NCBI RefSeq assembly: GCF_014199445.1
Contig: NZ_JACIJS010000001.1
Location: 124,001 to 188,000, forward strand
Direction: 5' to 3'
From: Rubricella aquisinus
GTDB taxonomy: Bacteria; Pseudomonadota; Alphaproteobacteria; Rhodobacterales; Rhodobacteraceae
Length of the DNA: 64,000 nt
Under the pieces are notes generated by a model. It was not told the origin of the DNA, ran no database searches, and saw nothing but the letters and a program-made list of their open reading frames with translations. Below are positions 32,400 to 40,613 of this stretch, piece by piece (position 1 is the first letter of the stretch; each line of letters opens with the position of its first letter). The position numbers and the translations under genes were made by a program.

Positions 32400-33182
32400 A
32401 TGGCACGCCGTTTCATTGATATCTCCGTGGCGCTGGAGGCCGGGATCAAATCCGACCCACCGATCATGCTGCCAGAGATCAACTACCTCGATCACAAGAT
32501 GACAGCGCCGCAGGTGGCCAGCTTCTTCCCCGGTCTCACGGCGGAGGATTTGCCGGGCGGCGAAGGCTGGGCGGTGGAGATGATGAACGTCTCCACCCAT
32601 AACGGCACGCATCTTGATGCGCCCTATCACCATCATTCGACGATGGATGGCGGAAAGCCCGCCGCGACGATTGATGAGGTGCCGCTGGAATGGTGCTTTA
32701 ACCCCGGTGTGAAGCTCGATTTCCGGCACCTGCCCGATGGCTATGTGGTGCGTGCGGATGAAGTGCGCGCGGAGTTGGACCGGATCGGCCATACCCTCCG
32801 CCCCTTGGATATCGTGGTCGTGAACACGGCGGCGGGCGCGCGCTATGGCCATGACGATTATGTCGATAGCGGCTGCGGCATGGGGCGGGAGGCGACGCTG
32901 TTTCTGCTCGATCACGGTGTGCGGGTGACGGGCACCGATGCATGGAGCTGGGACGCGCCATTCTCCCACACTGCGAAACGCTGGGCGGAAACCCATGATC
33001 CTTCGATCATCTGGGAGGGGCATCGCGCGTCCATGCACACCGGTTATTGCCATATGGAGAAGCTGTCGAACCTTGAGGCGCTGCCTGCGACCGGGTTCAC
33101 GATTTCCTGCTTCCCGGTGAAGATCAAACGCGCCTCAGCCGGGTTCACCCGCGCCGTGGCCATATTGGAGGATGAAGGATGA
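32400..33182 (+). CDS. Metal-dependent cyclase family hydrolase (kynurenine formamidase/isatin hydrolase fold)
   Basis: A 260-residue cyclase-superfamily enzyme. The metal motif HxGTHxDxPxH is intact in STHNGTHLDAPYHH (H67, G69, T70, H71, D73, H77), and IVVVNTAAG, VTGTDAWSWDAPF and the C-terminal FPVKIKRASAGFTRAVAIL are conserved regions. Family members hydrolyse cyclic or acyl amides and lactams (kynurenine formamidase, isatin hydrolase). It follows the TRAP permease by 14 bp with AGGAGG between and overlaps the FAH gene by 4 bp. By context it probably opens a ring or hydrolyses an amide in the TRAP-imported compound or its metabolite. Confidence 0.85.
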   Translation: MARRFIDISVALEAGIKSDPPIMLPEINYLDHKMTAPQVASFFPGLTAEDLPGGEGWAVEMMNVSTHNGTHLDAPYHHHSTMDGGKPAATIDEVPLEWCFNPGVKLDFRHLPDGYVVRADEVRAELDRIGHTLRPLDIVVVNTAAGARYGHDDYVDSGCGMGREATLFLLDHGVRVTGTDAWSWDAPFSHTAKRWAETHDPSIIWEGHRASMHTGYCHMEKLSNLEALPATGFTISCFPVKIKRASAGFTRAVAILEDEG

Positions 33183-34087
33183 GACTGGGAACGGTAGAGG
33201 CCGCGGGCCGCGCGCGCGTGGTGGCGGTATTGGATGACGCGCATGTTTTGGACCTGGCCGCTGCATCGGATGAGGCCTGTTTCGCGGATATGGTATCGCT
33301 GGTTGAGGCGGGGGAGGCCGGGCTAGAGGCCGCGCGCGCAGCACTGGCGGCAGCGCCGGATCACGCCGTGCTCAACCTGTCGGACGTAACCCACCGCTGC
33401 CCGATCAAGCCCGTGCAATACCGCGATTGTCTGGTGTTTGAGGAGCATCTGAAAAACTCCTTCGCCGCCGCCGAAAAGATGACCGGGCGGCCCTTCGCCA
33501 TTCCGCCCGTCTGGTACGATCAGCCTGTGTATTACAAGGGCAACCGCATGTCGTTCATCGGCCATGGGGAGGATGTGCGCTGGCCGAATTACGCGGAGTT
33601 TCTGGATATCGAGTTGGAGCTTGCCATCGTGATCGGCAAGGGCGGCACGGATATTTCAGAGGCGGACGCGCCGGGCCATATCTTTGGCTATACGGTGCTG
33701 AATGACGTGTCCGCGCGGGATGCGCAGATGGTGGAAATGGCAGGCCAGCTTGGCCCCGCGAAAGGCAAGGATTTCGACACAGGCAATATCCTTGGCCCAT
33801 GGATCGTGACCGCCGACGAGGTGCCGCATCCAGCCGCGCTTGAGATGGAGGCAGTCATCAACGGAGAGCGGTGGGGCGGCGGGAACAGCCGCAACATGCA
33901 CCATTCCTTTGCGAAGATCATCGCGCATATCTCCCGCTCCGAAACGCTCTATCCCGGGGAGGTCATCGGGTCCGGCACGGTCGGCACGGGCTGCGGGCTG
34001 GAGATCGGCAAACGGCTTGCACCCGGTGACACGTTTTCCCTCACCATTGAGAAGATCGGCACCCTCACCAACAGGATCGTCAAATGA
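33179..34087 (+). CDS. Fumarylacetoacetate hydrolase family protein
   Basis: A 302-residue FAH-superfamily enzyme with an N-terminal cap (MRLGTVEAAGRARVVAVLDD) and a C-terminal catalytic FAH fold. Metal ligands are in FLDIELELAIVIG (ExE) and in NDVSARDAQMVEM (D); GKDFDTGNILGPWIVTADEV and GTVGTGCGLEIG complete the site. The insert KNSFAAAEKMTGRPFAIPPVWYDQP resembles FAH members that act on larger 2-oxo or hydroxy acids. Likely reaction: C-C hydrolysis or decarboxylation of a 2-oxo acid. Overlaps both neighbours (ATGA), so it is part of the cyclase-FAH-OsmC block. Substrate unknown. Confidence 0.88.
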   Translation: MRLGTVEAAGRARVVAVLDDAHVLDLAAASDEACFADMVSLVEAGEAGLEAARAALAAAPDHAVLNLSDVTHRCPIKPVQYRDCLVFEEHLKNSFAAAEKMTGRPFAIPPVWYDQPVYYKGNRMSFIGHGEDVRWPNYAEFLDIELELAIVIGKGGTDISEADAPGHIFGYTVLNDVSARDAQMVEMAGQLGPAKGKDFDTGNILGPWIVTADEVPHPAALEMEAVINGERWGGGNSRNMHHSFAKIIAHISRSETLYPGEVIGSGTVGTGCGLEIGKRLAPGDTFSLTIEKIGTLTNRIVK

Positions 34088-34581
34088 GCACACCAGACAC
34101 GATGCCCGACCGCGCGGAGGTGCAGTTTGACTGCTACGGCACGGCGACGGGCAAGATGCGCAATGAGTTGGATGTGGTGATGTCCCGCCCGATGGTGGAG
34201 CGGTTCAGCCTTGCCAGTGATGAGGGACCGTTTCATGGCGGGGATGCGACCGCGCCGCCGCCCTTGGCGCTGTTCGTGGCGGGTCTGACGGGCTGCATCA
34301 TGACGCAAATCCGCGCCTTCGCCAAACGGCTCGATGTGACGATTGACGATCTGAAGGTAGAGACCCGCGTTGTCTGGGACTGGGCCAAAGCCGGACGGGT
34401 TTATGAAACCGGGCCAAAGAGTTTCGAGATTGATATCCTCTTGGACAGCCCCGACCCGATCGAGAAAACCACCGCCCTCATTGAGGCCGCGAAAAAGGGC
34501 TGTTTTCTGGAACAAACCTTGGGTCAGGCCAACACGATCCGGCATCGGCTGAAAACCGATGAGGGGTATATCGACGTTTAG
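34084..34581 (+). CDS. OsmC family protein
   Basis: A 165-residue OsmC/Ohr-fold protein. The two redox cysteines are C71 (GLTGCIMTQIRAF) and C140 (AAKKGCFLEQTLGQ), the pattern used for organic hydroperoxide reduction. The central GPFHGGDATAPPPLALFVAG loop is also conserved. Its position at the end of the TRAP/cyclase/FAH operon is unusual; it may detoxify a hydroperoxide or thioester made in that pathway. Starts at the FAH stop overlap. A 60-bp gap to the next gene follows, holding only a GGAGG ribosome site near 34631. Confidence 0.87.
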   Translation: MSTPDTMPDRAEVQFDCYGTATGKMRNELDVVMSRPMVERFSLASDEGPFHGGDATAPPPLALFVAGLTGCIMTQIRAFAKRLDVTIDDLKVETRVVWDWAKAGRVYETGPKSFEIDILLDSPDPIEKTTALIEAAKKGCFLEQTLGQANTIRHRLKTDEGYIDV

Positions 34582-34641
34582 TCGCAGGAACCAAACGGCG
34601 CCCTACCTGTTGATCCACCACGGCAAGAACGGAGGATCATC

Positions 34642-34857
34642 ATGGCCAATATCACGGTTGGCGATACGGTAGAATGGAACTGGGGGAACGGCACCGGCAC
34701 CGGTCGCGTGACGGAGCGGTTCACCAGCAAGGTCACCCGGACCCTCAGCGGGACAGAAGTGACGCGGGACGCAAGCGAAGACGAACCAGCCTTCCTTATT
34801 GAGCAGGAGGATGGCGATCAGGTGCTCAAGTCCATCACGGAGCTTGACCCCGCGTGA
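34642..34857 (+). CDS. DUF2945 / HVA1-type small Tudor-like protein
   Basis: A 71-residue protein: VGDTVEWNWGNGTGTGRVTE, KVTRTLSGTEVTRDASEDEP and LIEQEDGDQVLKSITEL are the recognisable pattern of the hypervirulence-associated/DUF2945 family, a short beta-barrel common in Proteobacteria and often near stress or DNA genes. Function is not known. GGAGG upstream fits the ATG at 34642. Its TGA overlaps the GTG of the topoisomerase gene, which suggests the two are co-translated. Confidence 0.8.
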   Translation: MANITVGDTVEWNWGNGTGTGRVTERFTSKVTRTLSGTEVTRDASEDEPAFLIEQEDGDQVLKSITELDPA

Positions 34858-35846
34858 GCAGCGCACCGCCCGGCCTGATCTATTACCCCGACACCCGCCC
34901 CGGCATCACACGGCGGCGCGCAGGGCGAGGGTGGAGTTATACCGCGCCCGATGGCACGCGAATTGACGCGGAGACGGAGCGGGCGCGGCTCAACGCGCTT
35001 GCGGTGCCGCCCGCCTATGAGGACGTGTGGCTCTGCCCCGAACCGCTTGGTCATTTGCAGGCCACGGGGCGGGATGCGCGGGCGCGCAAGCAATACCGTT
35101 ATCATCCAGACTGGGCGACATATCGCGCGCGGGCCAAATATGACGGGCTCGCCGCGTTTGGCGAGCGGCTGCCCGCCCTGCGCCGCCGGATCGCGGAGGG
35201 GCTGCGCGCCGATGCGGGGGAGGAGCGGCTGGCGCTGGCCGCCGTGCTTGCGCTGTTGGATCGGGGGGCGCTGCGGCTCGGGCATCCTGACTACACCGCC
35301 GAGAATGGTAGTTATGGGGCGACGACGCTACGCTCCGATCACCTTGATGTCGCTGAGGGGCGCATCGCGCTGCGCTACACCGCGAAGGGTGGGCGGCGGG
35401 TGCGCAAATCGCTCACTGGGTCGCGGCTGGCGCGTGCGTTCCAGAAATTCGATGATCTGCCGGGGGCGGAGCTGATCACATGGCTTGACGATGCGGGGCG
35501 CGCACGGATGGTCCGCTCCGATCAGGTCAATGCGCTGCTGGCGGAGGTCGCGGGCGACGGCACGACCGCCAAGACGTTTCGCACATGGCATGGCACGCTT
35601 GCGGCTTTTATCACCGCGCACCGCGCCGATGGCCCGCTGACGATCAAGGACATGGCGGAGGCCGCTGCCGCGCGGCTCCACAACACGGTCAGCATCGCGC
35701 GCGACAGCTACATCCACCCGGACGTGATCGCGCTGACAGACCTGCCCCCGGAGGCGCGGATCGCGCGGCTGGACACCCTACGCCCCACGCCACGAGCCGG
35801 ATTGCGACAGGGCGAAGCGGCCCTACGGGCGCTGCTGACGCAGTGA
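34854..35846 (+). CDS. Type IB DNA topoisomerase (poxvirus-like)
   Basis: A 330-residue bacterial topoisomerase IB. The N-terminal domain has the PPAYEDVWLCPEPLGHLQATG and RARKQYRYHPDWATYRARAK segments; the catalytic domain has LRLGHPDYTAENGSYGATTL, the TFRTWHGTLAAF region with the catalytic Arg/His, and the nucleophile Y286 in SIARDSYIHPDVI. It relaxes supercoils through a 3-prime-phosphotyrosyl intermediate. The start is GTG at 34854, overlapping the upstream small gene (GTGA). Bacterial TopIB is accessory and patchily distributed. Confidence 0.92.
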   Translation: MSSAPPGLIYYPDTRPGITRRRAGRGWSYTAPDGTRIDAETERARLNALAVPPAYEDVWLCPEPLGHLQATGRDARARKQYRYHPDWATYRARAKYDGLAAFGERLPALRRRIAEGLRADAGEERLALAAVLALLDRGALRLGHPDYTAENGSYGATTLRSDHLDVAEGRIALRYTAKGGRRVRKSLTGSRLARAFQKFDDLPGAELITWLDDAGRARMVRSDQVNALLAEVAGDGTTAKTFRTWHGTLAAFITAHRADGPLTIKDMAEAAAARLHNTVSIARDSYIHPDVIALTDLPPEARIARLDTLRPTPRAGLRQGEAALRALLTQ

Positions 35847-35915
35847 CGCACCCAAGGAACAATGCCCCGCGGCCAGCGGTTAACCTCGCAACAGACCACA
35901 AAACAGGAGCCACGC

Positions 35916-37259
35916 ATGGCCACCCGCTCAGAACTTGTCGAGACCTTCATGACCACCATCCGCGACCGCAATCCGGGGGAGGACGCGTTCCTTCAGGCGG
36001 TGGAAGAAGTCGCAGAGGACGTTCTGACGGTGGAGAAAGCCAACAGCGCATTCGCCGCCGCACGTGTCCTCGAACAACTGACGGAGCCAGACCGGATCAT
36101 CACCTTTCGCGTCGTATGGGAGGACGATACGGGCACGCTCCAGATCAACCGGGGTTGGCGGGTGCAGATGTCGAACGCCATCGGACCCTACAAGGGTGGG
36201 CTGCGGTTTCACCCCAGCGTGCAGCCGTCGATCCTGAAATTCCTCGCCTTCGAGCAGGTGTTCAAGAACGCGCTCACGGGCCTGCCCTTGGGCGGCGGAA
36301 AAGGCGGCGCGGATTTCGATCCCAAGGGCCGCTCTGAAGGGGAGATCATGCGGTTTTGCCAAGCCTTCATGGCCGAGCTTGCCCATCATATCGGCCCCGA
36401 TGAGGACGTGCCCGCAGGCGACATCAATGTCGGCCCGCGCGAGATCGGCTACCTTTTCGGGGCGTATAAGAAGCATCACGGCCTGTTTCAGGGCGCATTG
36501 ACGGGCAAAGGGCAGGCCTTTGGCGGCTCCGCGATGCGGGTGGAGGCGACGGGCTATGGCTTGATCTATTTCGTGGCCGCGATGCTCAGCGAACAAGGGG
36601 ATTTGCTAGAAGGGCAGCGCATCGCCATCTCCGGCAAGGGGAACGTGGCGACCCATGCGGCGGAGAAAGCGATTGTCGAGGGCGCGCGCGTCGTCACAAT
36701 GTCTGACACATCCGGCACCGTGCATTGCGCGGACGGCATGGATCAGGACGCGGTCGCGTGGGTGCGCGCGCAGAAAGCCGCCGGGGGCGATCTGTCGAAC
36801 CCGCCAAAGGCGCTTGGCCTGACATTCCACGAGGGCGCGCTGCCATGGCAGTTCGAGGCCGATATCGCCCTGCCCTGTGCCACCCAGAATGAGATGGACG
36901 CAGAGGCCGCAAAATCGGCCATGGCGGGCGGCGTGAAACTGATCGCGGAAGGTGCGAATATGCCGCTCACGGCAGACGCACTTGCCGCGGTCGAGGAGGC
37001 AGGCATCCTTTACGCCCCCGGCAAGGCGACAAATGCGGGCGGCGTGGCCATCTCCGGGCTGGAAATGAGCCAAAACGCCCATGGCCAATTCAGCACGGCT
37101 GAGGAAGTGGACCGCGCGCTCATGCGGATCATGACCCAGATCCACGACACTGCCCGCGATGAGGGCCGCGCCGGGGGCCGGATCAATTATCGGCGGGGCG
37201 CCAATATCGCGGGCTACCGCAAAGTGGCCACCGCAATCGCGGCCTTTGGCGTGATCTGA
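35916..37259 (+). CDS. gdhA: NADP-specific glutamate dehydrogenase
   Basis: A 447-residue hexameric-type Glu/Leu/Phe/Val dehydrogenase. FRVVWEDDTGTLQINRGWRV and SNAIGPYKGGLRFHPSV bind the substrate, PLGGGKGGADFDPKG contains the catalytic lysine, and ISGKGNVATHAAEKAIVEG is the coenzyme fold. It aminates 2-oxoglutarate to glutamate, assimilating ammonium. The start is set at 35916 because AGGAG precedes it; an upstream in-frame ATG at 35862 has no site. A perfect 6-bp-arm dyad (CGGGTT-TG-AACCCG) follows the stop at 37260-37273. Confidence 0.95.
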   Translation: MATRSELVETFMTTIRDRNPGEDAFLQAVEEVAEDVLTVEKANSAFAAARVLEQLTEPDRIITFRVVWEDDTGTLQINRGWRVQMSNAIGPYKGGLRFHPSVQPSILKFLAFEQVFKNALTGLPLGGGKGGADFDPKGRSEGEIMRFCQAFMAELAHHIGPDEDVPAGDINVGPREIGYLFGAYKKHHGLFQGALTGKGQAFGGSAMRVEATGYGLIYFVAAMLSEQGDLLEGQRIAISGKGNVATHAAEKAIVEGARVVTMSDTSGTVHCADGMDQDAVAWVRAQKAAGGDLSNPPKALGLTFHEGALPWQFEADIALPCATQNEMDAEAAKSAMAGGVKLIAEGANMPLTADALAAVEEAGILYAPGKATNAGGVAISGLEMSQNAHGQFSTAEEVDRALMRIMTQIHDTARDEGRAGGRINYRRGANIAGYRKVATAIAAFGVI

Positions 37260-37273
37260 CGGGTTTGAACCCG
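37260..37273 (+). terminator. Small dyad directly after gdhA stop, possible terminator or processing hairpin
   Basis: CGGGTT-TG-AACCCG begins one base after the gdhA stop codon. There is no T-run, so it would be a weak or rho-aided terminator at best. The loop is only two bases, so the true hairpin would open a further pair. Confidence 0.25.
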
Positions 37274-37319
37274 GCGTGCGTTTGGGTCATCCTGCGCGGG
37301 CAATGACGAAAGGCCGGGC

Positions 37320-38804
37320 ATGACCAATCCCCTCTACGACGCCCTGTTCGGGCGGCACCATGGCGCTGAGACGCGGTTTTTGGAAACACCGGATGGCGCG
37401 GTGTGGAGCCATGACCGGTTCCTGACCCTCGCGGCGCGCTATGCCAATGCGCTCACCACGCTGGGGCTGAGGGCGGGGGACAGGCTGGTGCTTCAGGCCG
37501 CGAAAAGCCCGCAAGCGCTCGCGGTTTATGCGGCCTGCGTCCGGGCTGGGATAGTGTTTTTGCCGCTCAACACGGGCTACACCCCTGATGAGGTTGCGTA
37601 TTTTCTGGGGGATTCCGGGGCGCGATTGATGCTGTGCGATGATGCGGCCCGTGCGCGGCTTGCGCCCATTGCGGGGGATGCCACCCTGATGGGGATGGAC
37701 GCATTCGACGCGGCAGCGGCCGGTCAGTCGGCGGCGTTTGAGACCGTGGCGCGCGGGCCGGATGACCTTGCCGCACTCCTCTACACCTCCGGCACGACGG
37801 GGCGTTCAAAGGGTGCGATGTTGAGCCAGCATAACCTGTTGTCAAACGCGGAAACGCTGGTCGCGGCGTGGCGGTTCACGGCGGAGGATGTGCTGATCCA
37901 CGCGCTGCCGATTTTCCACACCCATGGCCTGTTTGTGGCGAGCAATGTGATGCTGCTCTCGGGCGGGGCGATGCTGTTTCATCCGAAATTCGACCGGGAC
38001 CAGATCATCGCGGACCTGCCGCGTGCGACGAGCCTGATGGGCGTGCCGACCTTCTATACCCGCCTGTTGGACGACCCGCGTTTCACCGCTGATCTGGTGG
38101 CAGGGATGCGATTGTTCACCTCCGGCTCCGCCCCTCTTTTGGCGGAGACGCATCGCCAGTTTGAGGCCCGGACCGGGCACCGTATTCTGGAACGCTACGG
38201 CATGACGGAGACGAACATGACCACCTCCAACCCCTATGACGGGGAGCGGCGCGCGGGCACTGTCGGCCCGCCCCTGCCGGGTGTGGAAGTGCGGATCATG
38301 GCGGACGGGGCCGAGGTCGCAGCGGGGGAGATCGGCGTGATCGAAGTGCGCGGGCCAAACGTGTTTCAGGGTTATTGGCAGATGCCGGAAAAGACGGCGG
38401 AGGAATTGCGCCCCGATGGCTGGTTCATCACGGGTGATTTGGCGCTGATGGACCCGGACGGCTATGTGCAGATCGTGGGACGGGGCAAGGATTTGATCAT
38501 CTCTGGCGGGTTCAACATCTACCCCAAGGAGGTGGAGGACGTGCTGGATGCGCAACCCGGTGTGCTGGAATCGGCCGTAATCGGCGCGCCGCATCCCGAT
38601 TTCGGCGAAAGCCCGGTGGCGCTGATCGTGCCGGAGCAGGGCGCGGTTGTGGACCTGGACACCCTGCGCGGGGCCTGCCGCGAGAAGCTCGCCGCGTTCA
38701 AACAACCCCGCCACATCGCCCTGATCGACGCACTGCCGCGCAACACGATGGGCAAGGTGCAAAAAGCGGCTCTTCGGGCGGAGTATGCGGGTGTGTTCCG
38801 CTAG
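37320..38804 (+). CDS. matB: Malonyl-CoA synthetase (MatB-like acyl-CoA ligase)
   Basis: A 494-residue ANL-superfamily ligase. The P-loop is ALLYTSGTTGRSKGAMLSQH, with A5-type YGMTETNMTTSNPY and A8 GDLALMDPDGYVQIVGRGKD; the C-terminal lysine motif is PRNTMGKVQKAALR. The MTETNMTTSNPYDGERRAGT stretch and MTNPLYDALF start agree with MatB, which activates malonate (and methylmalonate) to CoA thioesters. No malonyl-CoA decarboxylase lies next to it, so the malonate pathway is incomplete within the window. Its TAG overlaps the TAG of the convergent AraC gene in a shared CTAG. Confidence 0.82.
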   Translation: MTNPLYDALFGRHHGAETRFLETPDGAVWSHDRFLTLAARYANALTTLGLRAGDRLVLQAAKSPQALAVYAACVRAGIVFLPLNTGYTPDEVAYFLGDSGARLMLCDDAARARLAPIAGDATLMGMDAFDAAAAGQSAAFETVARGPDDLAALLYTSGTTGRSKGAMLSQHNLLSNAETLVAAWRFTAEDVLIHALPIFHTHGLFVASNVMLLSGGAMLFHPKFDRDQIIADLPRATSLMGVPTFYTRLLDDPRFTADLVAGMRLFTSGSAPLLAETHRQFEARTGHRILERYGMTETNMTTSNPYDGERRAGTVGPPLPGVEVRIMADGAEVAAGEIGVIEVRGPNVFQGYWQMPEKTAEELRPDGWFITGDLALMDPDGYVQIVGRGKDLIISGGFNIYPKEVEDVLDAQPGVLESAVIGAPHPDFGESPVALIVPEQGAVVDLDTLRGACREKLAAFKQPRHIALIDALPRNTMGKVQKAALRAEYAGVFR

Positions 38805-39643
38805 AACGGGCTTTTCTGGTGCTGGTGACGATACGCGCGGGGGGTGATGCCGTAGTGGTTTTTGAACGTGCGGTAGAAATGGCTGAGGTTTTCCATCCCG
38901 ATAAGCTCCGCCACGCCGGAGACGGTGATATCCTCTGAGCGCAGCATATGGGCCGCGTATTCCATGCGGATCTGGTTGATATAGGCGGATGGGGTGACGC
39001 CCAGATGCTCCTTTGTCTTGCGGCAAACATGCTCGTGCCCGCGCCCGGCGGCCATCACGAACCCTGCCGCCCCTTCGCGAAACACCTCCGGCAGGCGGGC
39101 CTGTGCGCAGGCCTGGATCAGCCAGCCAGGCAGGGTCGGGTCCGACTGCTCGGACAGGTCCACCACCCCGGTCATGATCGCCAGAAGATACCGCTCAATC
39201 CGGGCAAGGCTGCGGCGGGTGGTTTGAAGATCAAGAGACAGGTTCACCCCCCGCTCGAACCGGGGGCCGGACAGGGTATAGGTCGCCGGTTGCGGCTCCG
39301 TTGACCAGAAGAAGTGGTTTTCCAGATCGGCACCATAGCGGCGGACCAGATGATCGGCGGTATCGGTGCGAAACATTACGTTGATGATCTGCGCGCCCGT
39401 GTCTGCGGCCGCACTCACATGATGCACATCGGCGGGGCGGATACAGGCGATGGTGCCTGCCTCCAACCGCTCGTCCCGGCCATTGGCCCAGTGATTGACC
39501 GCGCCCTTCTCCACGATGAACAGCTCATAATAATCGTGGTAATGGGCAAAGCGGGGCGGCTTGGCATCCAAGAGCTTGCGCGCGAAATGAAACGACTCAT
39601 GCGGTTGCAGATACGAGTCAATCGAGAACATGCGGTTTTTCAT
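38801..39643 (-). CDS. AraC-family transcriptional regulator
   Basis: A 280-residue AraC/XylS regulator with an N-terminal cupin-like sensor (FAHYHDYYELFIVEKGAVNH; IRPADVHHVSA) and a C-terminal double HTH of about 100 residues. HTH 1 includes HVCRKTKEHLGVTPSAYINQ; HTH 2 has VSGVAELIGMENLSHFYRTF with the family-typical FKNHYGITPRAYR. The sensor resembles those of sugar regulators such as RhaS, which suits control of the divergent glycoside-type cluster. A dyad (39645-39685) abuts its start codon. Its stop overlaps that of the convergent matB. Confidence 0.88.
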   Translation of the reverse strand: MKNRMFSIDSYLQPHESFHFARKLLDAKPPRFAHYHDYYELFIVEKGAVNHWANGRDERLEAGTIACIRPADVHHVSAAADTGAQIINVMFRTDTADHLVRRYGADLENHFFWSTEPQPATYTLSGPRFERGVNLSLDLQTTRRSLARIERYLLAIMTGVVDLSEQSDPTLPGWLIQACAQARLPEVFREGAAGFVMAAGRGHEHVCRKTKEHLGVTPSAYINQIRMEYAAHMLRSEDITVSGVAELIGMENLSHFYRTFKNHYGITPRAYRHQHQKSPF

Positions 39644-39644
39644 G

Positions 39645-39685
39645 ATGCCTATCTATGCAGCGTTTGGCGCACAATGCATAGGCAT
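39645..39685. promoter_or_regulatory. Candidate AraC operator
   Basis: ATGCCTATCTATGCA (39645-39659) and TGCATAGGCAT (39675-39685) form an imperfect inverted repeat, with the motif beginning one base before the AraC-family start codon. It lies in the 130-bp region divergent with the dioxygenase gene, so the same site could control both transcripts. Confidence 0.4.
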
Positions 39686-39773
39686 TAAGTCAAAATACCA
39701 CACATAAATGTCAAGCCCCGCCCTCTTTCATGACCGTCAATCTGGCTAACGTCATACCAAAGGGGAGGCGCAT

Positions 39774-40604
39774 ATGCTGGACATAGAGCGGGACTTATCA
39801 TTCAAGCCGGTCGTCAATGACGCGCCACGCGTCCTTACGCCTCAAGATATTGAGAAATATAACGAATTGGGGTTCATGCAGCCCTTCGATATCTTTGATC
39901 CGCATGAGATTTCAGAGATTCGCAGCTACCTCAACGGGCTTATGGCCGATATGGGGGAGGCGGGCGCTTATGGCGTGAATTGCTATCAGGCGCGGCTCTC
40001 TGGCCTATGGGACATCTGCACAAATGCGCGGATTCTTGACCATCTGGAGGATCTGATCGGGCCGAATATCCTGTGCTGGGCCAGTGCCATCCTGTCAAAA
40101 GCCCCCGGCGATGCGCGGGCCGTGCCATGGCATCAGGATGCGTCCTTCTGGTCGCTCAGCCCCGCGCGGACGGTCACGGTCTGGCTTGCCATTGATGATG
40201 CGGATGAGGCCAATTCCGCGATGCGCTTTATCCCCGGCACCCATGCGCAAGGGGCGCTGAAGGTGCGGGCGGCGCAGGGCGAGAGCGTGTTCCACATTGA
40301 GACGGACGGCGCGGAGGCGCTGGGCGCGCCCTTCACCAACGCGCTCAAGGCCGGGCAGATGTCGATGCATGCGGACATGCTGGTGCATGGCTCCCTGCCC
40401 AACCATTCGGATCGCCGACGCTGTGGCCTCACCCTGCGCTATTGTAGCCCGGAGGTGCGGATCACGGATGCGGCCTGGGCCAAAGGGGTCGAGGCGATCC
40501 TGTGTCGGGGCGAGGACACGTCCGGCCAATGGCGGACCCATCCCCGCCCCGACAACAACGACATCACGAAAACCACCAGCCCGCATGTCGTGGGCAACAA
40601 CTAA
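39774..40604 (+). CDS. Phytanoyl-CoA dioxygenase (PhyH) family oxygenase
   Basis: A 276-residue Fe(II)/2-oxoglutarate oxygenase. The iron facial triad is H120 and D122 in VPWHQDASFW and H205 in MLVHGSLPNHSDRRR; the arginines at 214-216 are suitable 2-oxoglutarate contacts. FIPGTHAQG is the usual strand between them. PhyH members hydroxylate lipids, ectoine, or small osmolytes and demethylate or deglycosylate others; the substrate is unknown here. GGAGG precedes the ATG. It is the first gene of a cluster ending in an alpha-mannosidase and is divergent from an AraC regulator, so a modified sugar or glycoside is an attractive but unproven substrate. Confidence 0.85.
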   Translation: MLDIERDLSFKPVVNDAPRVLTPQDIEKYNELGFMQPFDIFDPHEISEIRSYLNGLMADMGEAGAYGVNCYQARLSGLWDICTNARILDHLEDLIGPNILCWASAILSKAPGDARAVPWHQDASFWSLSPARTVTVWLAIDDADEANSAMRFIPGTHAQGALKVRAAQGESVFHIETDGAEALGAPFTNALKAGQMSMHADMLVHGSLPNHSDRRRCGLTLRYCSPEVRITDAAWAKGVEAILCRGEDTSGQWRTHPRPDNNDITKTTSPHVVGNN

Positions 40605-40613
40605 GGCACCTTC

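Noticed and set aside
39774-40604. PhyH protein as ectoine hydroxylase EctD
   Set aside because: No ectABC genes nearby and the sequence around the HxD motif does not give a clear EctD signature; the ectoine-hydrolase-like gene is 12 kb away in another cluster.
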